From positions 124,001 through 188,000 of the forward strand of contig QANY01008913.1 in assembly GCA_003255025.1 (NCBI GenBank): a DNA stretch of 64,000 nucleotides. Direction: 5' to 3'. The translations under genes were made by a program, and so were the position numbers. The stretch comes from Datisca glomerata (taxonomy: Eukaryota > Streptophyta > Magnoliopsida > Cucurbitales > Datiscaceae). The notes under the pieces are model-generated. The model made no database searches. It saw nothing but the letters and a program-made list of their open reading frames with translations, and had not been told where the DNA came from. Shown here piece after piece: positions 34,855 through 47,491 of the stretch; positions within the stretch are counted from its first letter, which is position 1; every line of letters begins with the position of its first letter.

Positions 34855-36700
34855 GCTTTCCCTTTCGTTTCATCTCTCTCTCAACCTTTCTCTCTTTGCT
34901 TCGTCTCTCATCTCTCTCTCTCTCTCTCTCTCTCTCTTCCTATGTTTCTCCCTTGCTTCTTCTCTCCCTCTCTATGCGTTTCTGCCATCACCAGCGGTTG
35001 ATCATTGGCGAGGCTCCTTCCCCTCCCCTGTTCATTTTTTTTCCCTATTCCGGACTGCGACTGGGCCTTTGCGACCTAGTTGGTTTTTGACCCTGACTGG
35101 TCCAAAATTGAACTGATTCATTTACCCCGAGCCGGTTCAGCCCAACCAACCCGACTATTTTAGGCCAACCAAACCAAGCTGAATCGGTACCGCTTTGATC
35201 AGATTATACCCAATCAATAATTACTAATTTTATTCATATCATCCCAGGTAAGTGATTTTACATCGTAATGTGACCCCGTGTAAATAGTGTAAGATGTGTT
35301 ATTCTCATCAATTTTATCTGTCTGTGAATATATTATGTTCGTGTATATATTTTGTGTAAGTGAACTTTACATGATGATGTCATACCTATGTTATGAACAT
35401 GACATGTCTTTATGTTTAATAATGTTGTATCGTGTTTCCTAGCATCTTTACACTTATAATTACGTTATAGTTATATTTTTATATAGATATAGTTATTATG
35501 TGATATCTTATTGGGTGTGATTATATGTTATCATGTATTGGTAAGCTAAGCATGCTTGGTTATTATATATTATGTGTTTATGTGTGATTCGTATGTTTAA
35601 TTGTTATCAAACATTGAATATTTCAAACTTGAAGCTAAATTAAGTTAAGTGGTAATTATGCAAGATATGAATTTAAGCACAGCCCTAAGTTAATAAGAAA
35701 TCAGACTGCTCATGTTTTGTTCTATTATATGAATCGAGTGTCATTTGTTTATGTTTTAGTCACACATGGGGTGTCATCTGTTCATGTTTTGATCGCACAT
35801 TAAGTGTCATCTATAAATATATCATGTCACTCATGGAGTGCGGTCTGTTCACATTTTTTGTCATCTATGGATGTCATTTGTTTCCATCTCCAGTGTGTGT
35901 CATATGTTTCCGTCGCCCAATGTGTCATCTGTTTTTGTCACCCAATGTGTATCATTTGTTTCGTCGCTTAATTCGTCATGTTATATTTCAGTTCACGTGT
36001 GAACAATTCTGATTAGGTTATCAACTAAAGAATATGCTAAGACAAGATATGATTATGTATGAGACGTGTGTTAACTACGCGCTATGTTGAGCCAATTTAT
36101 GATCAAGTACGCTACGCTATTTTATTTATGATATATGTCAAGTTATGTTATGTTATGATTGCATTTATGACATGTGGATGCATGTCATTATGTGAGTTTA
36201 CTTATTGAGTATTTTAAAATACTCACCCCCAGTTGTTTACGCGTGATTAGGAGACTGTCAAACCAGTTGAATTAGTATAAATGAATTTATGATCTCCAGT
36301 TTACAATTTGCTTTGAGACTTGGAAGAACGTTTTCTATTAAACTCAATTATTTAAGTAGTTTATTTTACGTTATACTTTTCTACGAATTATGATGAGTGA
36401 AAATTTCATGAATTATGGATTTCATGTTTTGATTTTATTTCAAAGGTTAATTCAGTTTTATCAAGGTTTATCAATTATACATTTATGACGTTTTATCACT
36501 TATGCTATTTAATGATAAAGATTTCGATCATTGATAAGTTTAATACTTCCGCTATTTAAGGTCAATATTTTTCTAAAAAATATGAAAACACTAGAAGAAA
36601 ATGCTCTTTCTGAGTTTTGGTATAAATTTTCTGACAACTCTGTTAAAAACAGTTTTAAAAAATAGTTCAAATAGAAATACATATTTGATAAACTTGTTTT
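34855..36700 (+). mobile_element. LTR-like sequence between the D repeats, boundaries unresolved
   Basis: Contains a CT-rich leader-like stretch with a (CT)n run at 34911-34937, a run of ~28-33-bp units around TGTCATCTGTTTTTGTCACC (35745-35980), and the inverted pair GAGTATTTTAAAATACTC (36205-36222) preceded by TTTACTTATT. The last feature is shared with the 2.6-kb solo LTR at about 31220. This suggests a Tekay/Del-like LTR. TG...CA ends with a target duplication were not found. The short ORFs (34725-35090, 35824-36012) look spurious. Confidence 0.4.
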
Positions 36701-36710
36701 TTTTAGTAAA

Positions 36711-37033
36711 TTCTTTATTTGAAAAACAGAAAAGTAAAAACCAACCATCTATCAAACTGATCCTAAGTTCTCAATACTTCCTTATATAATATATATTTTT
36801 TCATATTTGAGATGATATAATATTAACAAACTCTTGTTTTCAAATGAACATAAAACATTAATCAATGTGAAAAAGTATTGAAGATTTCCTTGAGTTTTTA
36901 GTGTCACATAATAGTATAATCCTATACTGTATGTGAACCTGTTTTTATGTACACATGTAAGTAAAATTTGTACATTAATTATACTATGTGAACTGTATTG
37001 TAGAATTATTCATAAAATAGACATGGTTATTAA
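36711..37033 (+). repeat. Direct repeat D, copy 2
   Basis: Homologous to 34538-34848 in the same orientation. It ends about 960 bp before the start codon of the RKP-like gene and may include distal promoter sequence. Confidence 0.9.
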
Positions 37034-38000
37034 ATTAAATTAAACTGGTCAACCAATAGACATTCATGCTTGCTGACTGGGCATCACAGAAGATAAAAGC
37101 TTCCACTAGAGAGAGGGGGCAGACACAAAGTTGACCGAGTTACAGTGACGCAAAACAACTTTCACCGGTGCTTACACAAAAGGATGCCGTGTTCTTAGTG
37201 CGCATTTTAGTTTCTCCATCCACGTCATCTCTTCAAGGAAATGGACACGTGTCATTTATTTCCAATTTTGGGTTCTATGTACGCGTGCTTGAGGTGAAGC
37301 ATCTGATCTGTTCCTGTGGTTCGCTTGATTCCCTGACTTCAGGCAGAAATTACCTCTCTCTCTCTCTCTCTCTGGGTCCATCCATGGTGCTTGTAAAACC
37401 CTAGCGTACATCCTCCGCCTTCAACGTTTGCAATCAAGAACAACAGAGCCAGAGCTTTAAGTTCAATAGTTCATCGTTCTTGCGAATTTCGCCTGTACAA
37501 TTCTACCGGAGGTTCAGTAGTTAGTGTTTCTTCTGAGTTTTTTTTTCTCTTTCTGATGTTTAATTTAGTTCAGTGTCAAAGTTGATTGTTCGTTGGTGGC
37601 CGGGAAACTGATGGGAAGAGAAGGAAATGGAAAATAAAAAAATGTTTTAAAAAAACTAGCTCAATGAGGTACTTATAGTGGAGTATATTGTTTTGTTATT
37701 TTCTAATTCAGCGGTGATGGGACATATGTGATGTGAAAGTTGAAACTTTGATTATCTTCTTTAAGTTGTTACCCCGCAGCTATTTCTGATGTTTACGTGG
37801 TTCTTTTTACTTCTGTTTGCTGAGTGTGTCGTATGGTTTTCACATTGGAAATTTCCACGGTTGGACTGATTTTAGTGTCAAATTTTAGAGGAGTGCATTG
37901 ATGTATTTGGAAACTTAATCAGTTATCTTCGCAAACGTATTTGGCTTTGAAAATTTTCTTGCATGCCGTGTATACTGGGGAGATAGCTTTCCTTGACAAT
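37034..38000 (+). promoter_or_regulatory. Promoter and 5' leader of the RKP-like gene
   Basis: A (CT)n run (37352-37373) is followed by a telo-box, AAACCCTA (37396-37403), both common just downstream of plant housekeeping transcription starts. No good TATA box is seen. The leader is probably spliced, because 37540-37980 is T-rich and intron-like, but the exact junctions are uncertain. A short upstream ORF (37168-37404) exists. The in-frame ATG at 37941 is less likely to be the start than 38001, since homology to RKP proteins begins just after 38001. Confidence 0.5.
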
Positions 38001-41000
38001 ATGGTGGAAGTCAACCCACAAAAGGGTGGGCTTTCTTCTGGCTTGGCTGTAATTTTAAATGGCAATGATGACAGAGAGAATTCATCCAGAAGCCACCTCT
38101 TTTCAAATTGTGATGATTTTGGACACCAATCTGTGGAGCGAGCCCTTGAATATGTGTTTGGTCTCCCTAACAAATCAGTTAGTCTGTTGAACTGCCCGAT
38201 TGAAACTAATTTGGTTCGGTCAATCATAAAGAGTGATTTCTCAAAAGTTTGTGCAGCTTTGGGTTCTTTGAGTGGTGATAGAGATGGAATGTGTATTGTT
38301 GATACTGGCTCTGATCCCCACGTCATTGGTCTCCAGGAATGCAGTTTCTGCGGCGATATTAGAGTAGTGAAGCCACCTTTCCTTGTTGAAAGCTTTGCAA
38401 TGTTCAGCAGTGTCAGGGCTAATGTTTGTGTCTGGAGAGGAAAATGGATGTACGAAGTTACTTTAGAAACTTCGGGCATTCAGCAACTTGGATGGGCAAC
38501 TCCTTCTTGTCCGTTCACTGACCATAAGGGTGTTGGTGATGCTGATGATTCCTATGCATTTGATGGGAGAAGGGTCCGCAAATGGAATAAGGAATCTGAT
38601 CGATATGGTCAGTCTTGGGTTGTTGGTGATGTCATTGGTTGCTGCATAAATATGGATCATAATGAAATATCATTTTACAGGAATGGCATCTCACTAGGGG
38701 TGGCATTCTCTGGGATCCGCAAAATGGGTCCTGGATATGGGTATTATCCAGCAATATCTCTTTCTGAAGGTGAAAGATGTGAACTAAACTTTGGGGCTGG
38801 CCCCTTTAAATACCCAATTGAAGGCTACCTCCCCCTTCAAGAACCTCCATCAGTAAACTTTTATGCTACACAGTTGCTAAGATGCCTGTCAAGACTGTTG
38901 GATATGAAACGTGTGGAACGACTTGAGGGTTCTTCAGTTGAAAAGTTGAGAATGTTGAAGAGGTTTGTTTCCATGGAAGAATTTTTCCACCCCATCTCTC
39001 ATGGGATTTGTGAGGAATTATTCTCTACCCTTGAAGCAGATGCAAGGGGTATGGAATATATAGGATGGGGACCCTTTCTGTCATTCATGATGGAAGTGTT
39101 TCACTCACAGGCACCACACGATTATTTGGGCTTAGATTTAATTATTGATGTTTTCTTGAAATTCCAGGCCTCACTTTTGTTGTTTGAACACTTTCTAAGT
39201 GCCCTCTCTTACGGTTGTAAGACAGCATCATTCGTTTTATCTGAATGCCCATGTTCTGGTTCATATCCTTATCTTGCACTGGCTTGTCATATCTTGAGAC
39301 GAGAAGTGTTGATGGTGCTTTGGTGGAAGTCAGCAGATTTTGAGTTCCTCTTTGAAGGTTTTTTGTCACGGAAAGGTCCAAATAAAGAGGATCTCGAGTG
39401 CATGATCCCTTGTGTTTGGTGGCCTGGCTCATGTGAGGATGTGTATTCTGAAAGTAGTATGACGTTGACAATGAACGCTCTGTCGGATGCAGTTTATAAA
39501 GTACGTCTTCAACTCCATATCTCTCCTCTAGTTGTATAACATCTATTGCATATATGTCTGTTAGGTCTACCACCTCTTGAAATTATCATTTTCCTTTAAC
39601 TGTAGCGTCTTGGCTATTACTTAATAATTCTAAGTAGTAGAAACTGGTTAGTGGAGTGCGAAACTGTTATGGGTCTCTTCTTCTTCTTTTCATGACATAA
39701 TATTAGAAATTTATCGAAGCCACAACTAATGGTTCTTTAATCTTTTTAGGTTGAGGAGAAGCATAGAGACCTTTGCGGTTTAGTCATACAGTTTATACCA
39801 CCTACGACATCTCCTCAGTTGCCTGGTTCAGTATTTAGAAAATTTTTAGAGAACATTTTATTGAAGAACAGAGGCGCTGATCACAATATGCCACCTCCTG
39901 GAGTCTCGAACAATTCGATTATTGTTTCTTTGTACACCGTTATACTCCATTTTTTATCTGAAGGATTTGGTATCACTAACATATGTAACTGGTTGAGGAG
40001 TTCTGAAACCAATGATCCTGATGTTGGTTTTCTTCATAGAGGTGGGCAACAGAGTTTTCCCATTTATTTGTTTCTTAGAGATGATTCCCATCAAACTGAC
40101 ATTGCTCGGCTTGGGGGATCATACAGTCATCTTTCAAAGTTGCATCCTGCTCATGATCAGGAAGAAGAAGTTATTCGTTGGGAGGAGGGCTGCATGGATG
40201 ACGAAGGAACCAGTGTCACTCATTCTACTAGACAAAAACCATGTTGTTGTTCAAATTATGATGCTGAAATAACAGGAAACTCGAAGAACCATGCTCGATT
40301 TTCTGTTAAAGGTTGTCGTGGAAGTCCTATTCAAGATAGATCCGTTAACGTTGCTGCTGAATGTAATACTGGAAGCTTGAATGATGAAATAGTTGATAAA
40401 CCTAGCTCCAGTGATCAATCTGAAACTGAGTTTGATTACTGCTCAGTGCAGCATATGAAGATTTTACCTCGGGAGAATAATATGTCTTCAGCTATACTAA
40501 GAGAGGAGGAACTTTTAGATATTTTGCTGCTATTGTATCATTTGGGGCTCTCACCAAATTTTAAGCAGGTGAGGATATCATGGATAATTTTTTCTTTGAA
40601 TATAACCAAATTCTATGGTTGATTATCATTCCCTCTTTAAAAGACAAATTTGTGCTTAGTTTTCTTTCAAATCAAGTAATATGATTTGGTCTCTCCATCT
40701 CTCATCCGCTTCTCTTCTTTCAGATTTCTTTGAGATGGAGAACAAAGATGGTCTTTTGGGAAATAATCTAATAAATAAAGTACTTGTTTGTATTGTTCAA
40801 CTACCAAGTCTTTGATGATGTGTGTGTGTATATTTTTAACCGTGGGTATCCGGGCTTTGCCCGACTATTCCTTTGGGGCCCTGTCAATTCGACCGCGAGA
40901 ACTCCTAGTGGCTCCAAGAAATTGACGTTAAGAGGAAACGAACCTGTGACGTGCACCTAATCCTTACATCCCAGCATTTTCCCTTACCACTAGGCCAACC

Positions 41001-44000
41001 CCTTGGGGTAACCGTCTTTGGTGATATATTTAGTTTGTCGGTTTTTTTTTTCTGTTTATAAGAATCAGAGTGAAAATGAATTGGAGCAGTTAAAAAGGTA
41101 TGGTTATAGCCTTAAGCTACAGACTTTATGGAAATAAATTTTTATGACCACTTCTTATGTACCCCCTCTACTAATATTCAGTTTTCTTAGTTATGTATAA
41201 CATCTGAAAATGTCTAAATGCAGGCTTCATATTATATGTCTCATCAGTCTCAATCAATATCTCTTCTAGAAGAAACTGATAAACAAATTAGGGAACGTGC
41301 TTGTGGAGAGCAATTAAAGCGGCTAAAGAAAGCTCGCAATGGTTATCGAGAAGATGTTATTGATTCTGTGAGACATTGTACATGGTACGAGTTCCTTGCG
41401 GAAAAGCCTTATATCTTACATGTTTGTTTTGGACTATTTTTTTTATCGGTGTTTGTTTTTGGACTATTTGTTTCCTTGCTCCTAGCCTGTTGCTAAAACT
41501 TAAATTTCATTGATTCACCTGTGCCGCATCATTTAGTAATAATGTACTTTAGCACTGTACTAGATGATTAGTGAATGTTCTCTTATTAGCTATAAAGCCC
41601 GACATTAATTAGAATTAAATGATGAGCTTTTTATTGGAGGATATGAATTGATCATATCAACAATGTTATTTGTTTAATTCAACCAGACATGCACATAAGG
41701 ATAAATGAATCTATGTATAGATTGACGAATCAACAAGACTTGTAAAATTGGACTTATTTGGTGCTTCTATGTTCATGTATTTTCTTGGTTAGATTGCGTT
41801 GTTTATAAATTAATTGCTTTTGTTGTTTTGTCATTTTTGCAGGTACCGTATCGCTCTATTTTCCAGATGGAAGCAACGAGGGATGTATGCATTGTGCATG
41901 TGGACTGTCCAATTACTTTTGGTCGTTAGCAAAGTGGATTTGATGTTTCTATATGTCCCTGAGTTTTATTTGGAGGCTTTGGTAACTAAACCTTCTATCA
42001 TGATTGAAAAAACATAATGCATGTCCACTCCCTTTGATCTTATATCTGGCTTGTAGAAAGGTAGATTCATCTGCTTTGTTTAGACCAGTAGGAGTTACTA
42101 TCAGTAATGTGAGAAAGAGGAAAATATGCAATATCAAAAAGTACTGATATGAAACCTTCTATGATGCATTGAAAATAAAAAATTGCGTGTGTGTGTATAT
42201 ATATGCAGCATGTGCCAGTGTACATCATCTGCTTTGTCGAAATATATACACTATTTTGAGTTGCGATCATGAAGTTCGGAGAGCAAAATGAGAATGTGCA
42301 TATTTTGTTGATCACTAGTATTTTGATATCAATTCGAAAGAATGTTTTTATTGGTATTATATCAATTCATTACAAAATTTGTGGCATTTCACTTTTTTCC
42401 CTTGTTTATCATTGACCCCTATTTTAAAGTTAATTTCTCTTTAATGACCTTTTCAGGTTGATTGCTTTCATGTGTTGCGTAAGAGTGATCCTCCATTTGT
42501 CCCTTCTACAATATTTATCAAGCAAGGACTTGCTTCATTTGTATGCTTCATATTTCAATCGTATCATGTTCCACATCTGCTGATTCTCTGGTTTGCTATA
42601 TTTATATGTTCAATATAAAAGTTGCATGATGAAAAGCATGAGTACGGCTGCCAGCTGTTTGAAATTGCAGGTCCTTTTATTATTGGCAGGGATTGGAAGT
42701 GGACTGGTGTTAAATTGAGAACTTGAAGTATTTCTGGTTACATCTAAATGGGATTAGCTTCACATGAATTAGACATATAGTCCTACTTACTGAACTATTA
42801 AAGTGTTCCTTCAAATATAATGCAACCTATTTTTAATAAGGATGGAAGATTAAAGAAAAACTCTCATCAAGAAAGTAAAAAATTGAAGATTTATTCTGTT
42901 CATGTTATCACACACAGAGAGAGAGAGAGAGAGGGGAGGGAGGGAGGGATGGGGNGGGAGAGGGAGGGAGGAGAGGGAGAGGGAGGAGGAGGGAGGAGAG
43001 GGAGGAGAGGGGTTGAAATTGAACTTTAAGCTTGTCAGTGACGAAGCAAATTTAGATCATACGTTTTACTCAAACCGGTTAGTGCATTACTGACAAGTTA
43101 TTGTGGCGTTTCTTTGTTATCAGGTGACCTTTATAGTCACACACTTCAATGATTCGAGGATATCAAGTGCAGATCTCCGAGATCTTCTTCTTCAATCGGT
43201 ATCAGTTCTTGTTCAGTACAGAGAGTACCTGGCTGCTTTTGAGAGCAATGAAGCAGCTACCCAAAAGATGCCAAAGGCATTACTTTCGGCATTTGATAAC
43301 AGATCCTGGATCCCTGTGACAAACATACTTCTGCGGTTATGCAAGGGTTCTGGCTTTGGCTCTTCAAAGCATGGAGAGTCATCATTATCTTCAGCTGTTT
43401 TCCAGGTAAAAGAATTTTTTTTCTTTACTTGGTGTCATATGTTCTTTCTATTTCGAGTATTTTCTTGATATTGTTTCCTTTGTATTGGGCCTTTACATCC
43501 ATGAAGAGATTACTACATGAAGCCTGTGTCAATGATGAAGGAATGTTCTCGGTGTTTCTCAATCGCCTATTTAACACTCTTAGCTGGACAATGACTGAAT
43601 TTTCAGTTTCTATAAGAGAGATGCAAGAAAAGTACCAGGTATTAATCATTTAGTCTGCTCTTTAGATTCCTTTCGCCTTTTCACTTTTCCCTAGTAATCA
43701 TCTTCAAACAGAGTGTTTCTTGTGTTGCAATAGAAGAGCAGATTGTTTGGCATTAAAATTTAGGTCTAAACATGAAAATTAACTTGTTTCATTTTATTTT
43801 TTATTAGTCAAAAGTAATTGTATTATTCACAAAAAGCCCTGAGGACTGTACAATGCTAATCACTGGACTCTGCCTATAAAGAAGGCAAGGATTCTGCCCA
43901 GATTTTTTTCAGAATCAAAACCATGGAACAGACATCCGAGCCACTCTAGAAGGACAGAGAACAAATTATAAACTATCCAGATGGAATTCTCTACCCCACT

Positions 44001-45707
44001 GAAAAATAGCCAAGGGAATAACCTCCCAGAAATCATGAGATACTCACGAAATGCACTAGGAGGATGTCATTTAAGTCGGGCTAATGTACTTTTAACTCTG
44101 GAAGTCCAATACTTTTTCTTTTGCCTCCGCAAAAGGTATTTCGTCTTTGAACTGCATAAAAGAAGTTAAAAGCCCGTAGAGTAAAACTCCTTCGGTGTTC
44201 CCCAAGCCTCTTCCTCCTTCAGTTTTTTGCCTCTTTATTGGCAAGTTATTTTGTCCAATCGATGCAAAATGTATTTGTAGGTATTGGAGTTTCAGCAAAG
44301 AAAATGTAGCGTCATATTTGACCTCTCCTGCAATCTTGCAAGAGTTTTGGAGTTCTGTACACGTGAGATCCCTCAAGCATTTCTGTTGGAAACTGATACG
44401 AACCTTCGAAGGTTGACTGAGTTGATTGTCTTTATCCTGAACCAGATTACCTCAGCAGCAGATGTTGAGTTTTTTGACTTGTAAGTCTTATTGAAAACTG
44501 AACGCAAAAGAAAAAATAACGCGTTTACTCATTTTCACTGTTTGTTTTGATGTTAAATGTTTTCAGCTGTCTTGTTAGTTATTTGTTTTCTTATAGAGCC
44601 TTGTATAATGTTGCCAGGTTGGTCAGACGGCAAGGTCAAAATTTGGATAAAGTGAACAGGGGCATGTTATTGGCACCTCTTGTAGGTATCATCCTGAACT
44701 TGTGGGATGCTAGTGCAGAGATGGAATGCAGGGATCATAATGATGTTCTCAGTGTCTTTGCAAGCATGGAATGCGCAGATACTATTCATTGTGGATTTCA
44801 GTATTTGTTGGGGTACAACTGGGTTAGTTCTTGCCTGACTTAAGATCCGTGAATTATTCTTTTATTTTTTTCGGGAAAATTTCTCTTACACCTCCTGTAC
44901 TTTGCTTTGATGACACGGACGGCCCCTCTAGTTCGAAAAATGACACAAGTCTATTATGCTAGAAAGATGTTAGTTTAGGTGTGAAAAGACAAAATGATTT
45001 CTATTACTGACCCTACCCAACTATTTTTCCTAACTCGAAACATAAACTGAATTGAAAACAAAAACGATTTTGGGTTTCCGTATAAATTAGGTGCATTCGG
45101 CTTGAATATAAAAAGTTGAAAACGTTTTTAGAAGTGGGAGAAATGAGACGTAATTTTGGTATTACATGATATTTAAGTGGTGTTAATTCGAAAATTTAAT
45201 GGTTTTGGATTTCTTGGTCACCTAAAACTGAACATGAAGGAGAACTGAATTATTTTTCAAACTAGATACGATGTCCATATCATTAAGCTGCTACATGAGG
45301 TGTTAGAGAAATTTTCTCTTTTTGAATTTGGGCCAATCTTTGTGCTGTGTATCTCTGGTGGTTTTTTAATGGATTTTTATGTTAAACAATCGTTTCTCAT
45401 GAATTCTCAGGGTGCATCATTCAGGGAAGATGCTTATGTTTCAAGACTCGAACAGCTAGAGAACTTTTTAAGCCTGCTTATTACTCGAACCGAATCATTG
45501 CTAATCGAAAATGTGGGAAACGGGGAAGAAACAACAGATATAGATGATAGATTGTGCTGCATTTGTTATGCAAGTGAAACTGATGCATGTTTCGAGCCTT
45601 GTTCCCACAGGTCTTGCTACGGATGTATAACAAGGCATCTTTTAAATTGCCAGAGATGTTTCTTTTGCAATGCAGCAGTTCAGGAGGTTGTCAGAATTGA
45701 AAAGTAA
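38001..45707 (+). CDS. RKP: E3 ubiquitin-protein ligase RKP (KPC1/RNF123-like), 10 exons
   Basis: Coding exons: 38001-39500, 39750-40568, 41224-41384, 41843-41981, 42457-42540, 43124-43405, 43507-43638, 44281-44480, 44618-44822, 45411-45707. All introns are GT-AG and phases fit, giving 1272 aa, close to the ~1280 aa of Arabidopsis RKP. A SPRY domain lies at about residues 138-268 (KWMYEVTLETSGIQQLGWAT, then DSYAFDGRRVRKWNKES). A C-terminal C3HC4 RING spans residues 1223-1260 (C1223, C1226, C1238, H1240, C1243, C1246, C1257, C1260). RKP is the plant counterpart of KPC1, the catalytic subunit of the complex that ubiquitinates the CDK inhibitor p27. Arabidopsis RKP targets the KRP1/ICK1 inhibitor and so affects the cell cycle. 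No stop or frameshift was seen, so the gene looks functional. The exon 7 acceptor (43506) is the least certain junction. Intron 2 carries a SINE and intron 5 a GA-rich repeat. Confidence 0.96.
40820..41013 (-). mobile_element. tRNA-derived SINE in RKP intron 2
   Basis: On the minus strand it starts near ACCCCAAGGGGTTGGCC, with an A-box-like TGGCCTAGTGGTAAG and a B-box-like GGTTCGTTTCC about 45 bp further on, the two parts of a tRNA-type pol III promoter. The body ends in a TATACACACACA tail. The target duplication is 12 bp with one mismatch: GTCTTTGATGAT (40808-40819) and GTCTTTGGTGAT (41014-41025). Confidence 0.88.
42914..43012. repeat. GA/GGA-rich simple repeat in RKP intron 5
   Basis: Purine-only run of GAGA then GGAGG units. 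It contains one undetermined base at 42955, so its length may be misassembled. Confidence 0.9.
43810..44160 (-). mobile_element. Probable LINE 3' end in RKP intron 7
   Basis: The minus strand reads GGCAGAGTCCAGTGATTAGC, then GGGCTTTTTGTGAATAATAC close to an A/T tail at 43800, like the 3' non-coding end of plant L1-type LINEs. No domain can be translated with confidence, and the 5' limit is unclear. Confidence 0.4.
44860..45250. other. Intron 9 of RKP: repeat-like sequence
   Basis: Holds the phrase CTCTTACACCTCCTGTACTT followed by GCTTTGATGACACGGACG, which reads like a dispersed repeat. No termini or coding signal were identified. Confidence 0.3.
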
Positions 45708-47167
45708 ATATATTTTTAGCAAGTAATTATTTTTCATTCCGTGTTGGCTTCTTGTAAGATTATGCAGCTAGAATTATGATTATATACGTGTATATGGGTT
45801 TTTATAGGTGAAACAAACTTTAAAGCTTTTATAGATTGAGAAAACTGGCTTTGGTAGAGAATTTTGTAGTGAAGTTGGAGAGGCATTATTCTGTAAATAT
45901 GAGATGTAAATGAGAAGGAAAAATCTCTGGGCTCTCTCTTTCTCTGGGCTCTCTCTCTCTCCCTCTCCCTCCCCCTCCGCCTCCCTCTCTCCCTCTCCAT
46001 AACGATCATGGAGAAAAGACCCCCCCCCCCTCCCTCTCTCTCCCTCTCCATGACGAACATGGAGAAGAGTTGGAGAAGCATGACAGAACTGCTCGTTCAA
46101 ACAAGCACTCTACTCGAGTTTTGATGTACGGTTGAGTTATTGTTCTGAGTTGTCTGTTTTCTTGAGTTAGGAATTCACTCATGTTTGGGCAAACAAGAGA
46201 GATTTATGTTCAATATGAATAGTTGGTTCAAGACTGGTGTCTACGAAGTGAGTCGAAAAGAGGTGATCTGTTTCTTAATTTTGGGTCATTTAACAAAGAA
46301 CTCTGCAAAAGCAGCACTCTTTTCAAGTTAGGATCTATGAAGTGAAAGCGTTGTTAAAAGATCAGAGAAACTGATAATTGCCATAATGAATTGTGAGAGA
46401 AAAGAGATTACACAGATAACAATAACTATGCAGAGATTCTAATTCAAAGAGTAAAAGGCCAAAAGACAACACATTCACATGAAATAAGACAAAATTGCTT
46501 CATTCCCGACAAAAGTATATTTATGTGTCACCATTGTGGTTTTCATGCAATAAATTTAGATCTGACAACTTGAATTTATTGTTACAATAAGCACTGCCCA
46601 AATATTTATTTACATTGAATTATCAGAAGATGATGAAATGTTATAAGATATAAATTCACAAGTTGCAGATTTTTTTTTTTTGTGAAATTTACAAATTTTA
46701 CGAGAATTAAAAGTTGTGTAGGTTGGGGTTGGGCTCGCGATTTCTTGATTATTGATGAATATATCACCATTTCTATACGCTCATCTCGTCAAAAATTCTA
46801 AGCAGGCATGAGATAAAAATAAATAATTTTCAAAATTAGATTATTAAAAATATAATTATAAAAAATAAAATTATCATATTTGATGATACGTCGTGTTTAA
46901 CAGTTTGGGAAAAACATGAATTGTTAAACTAAATTTAGATGTTCATTTACAAACAATTTTCTTCAAAATAACATAAAATTTCATTTTGTTGTTCAAAATT
47001 AATTTAAAATTTAAATATTAGAATTTGCAAAGAAAGAATCTCATTCCCACATTTACATGAACTGAAAACATGATAGAAAAAAATGTAGATTTGAGAAAGC
47101 TCTCTGTTCCAAAGCTATAGAAATTAGTGACTACTAATTACAAACATCATAAAAAAATGAAAGAAAA
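45708..47167. other. Intergenic DNA between RKP and PROPEP genes
   Basis: The first part is the RKP 3' UTR and downstream region. A pyrimidine-rich run (CTCTCTCCCTCTCCCT..., 45936-46050, with a C10 tract near 46021) makes false minus-strand ORFs. The remainder is AT-rich without genes. The RKP and PROPEP genes converge here. Confidence 0.6.
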
Positions 47168-47345
47168 TCAGTTGATCTGACCACCTCCTCCTGAGCTTAA
47201 AGGTGGTCTTGGTGGTCTTCTAATCACTCTTCCTGACTTTGTCACCTGAATTCTTTCCTCTTCCTGCATTATCAAATATACCCATTAACCAAATTTATCA
47301 TCTCTGTCTATTTCTAGAGAGAGAGGGAGAGAGGGAGAGAGGGAG

Positions 47346-47400
<55 letters not shown>

Positions 47401-47439
47401 NNNNNNNNNNNNNNNNNNNNNNNNNNNNNNNNNNNNNNN

Positions 47440-47491
<52 letters not shown>

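Noticed and set aside
34855..36700. Complete solo LTR with target duplication
   Set aside because: A candidate end at 36590 (AAAACA) has no matching TG start and duplication on the left, so only LTR-like content is claimed.
37941..38000. Upstream in-frame ATG of RKP at 37941
   Set aside because: The extra 20 residues (MALKIFLHAVYTGEIAFLDN) do not resemble RKP N-termini, and the stretch looks like intron or leader sequence.
45734..46100. Minus-strand ORFs of 106-115 codons after RKP
   Set aside because: Translation of a pyrimidine-rich simple repeat. No domain or conserved outline.
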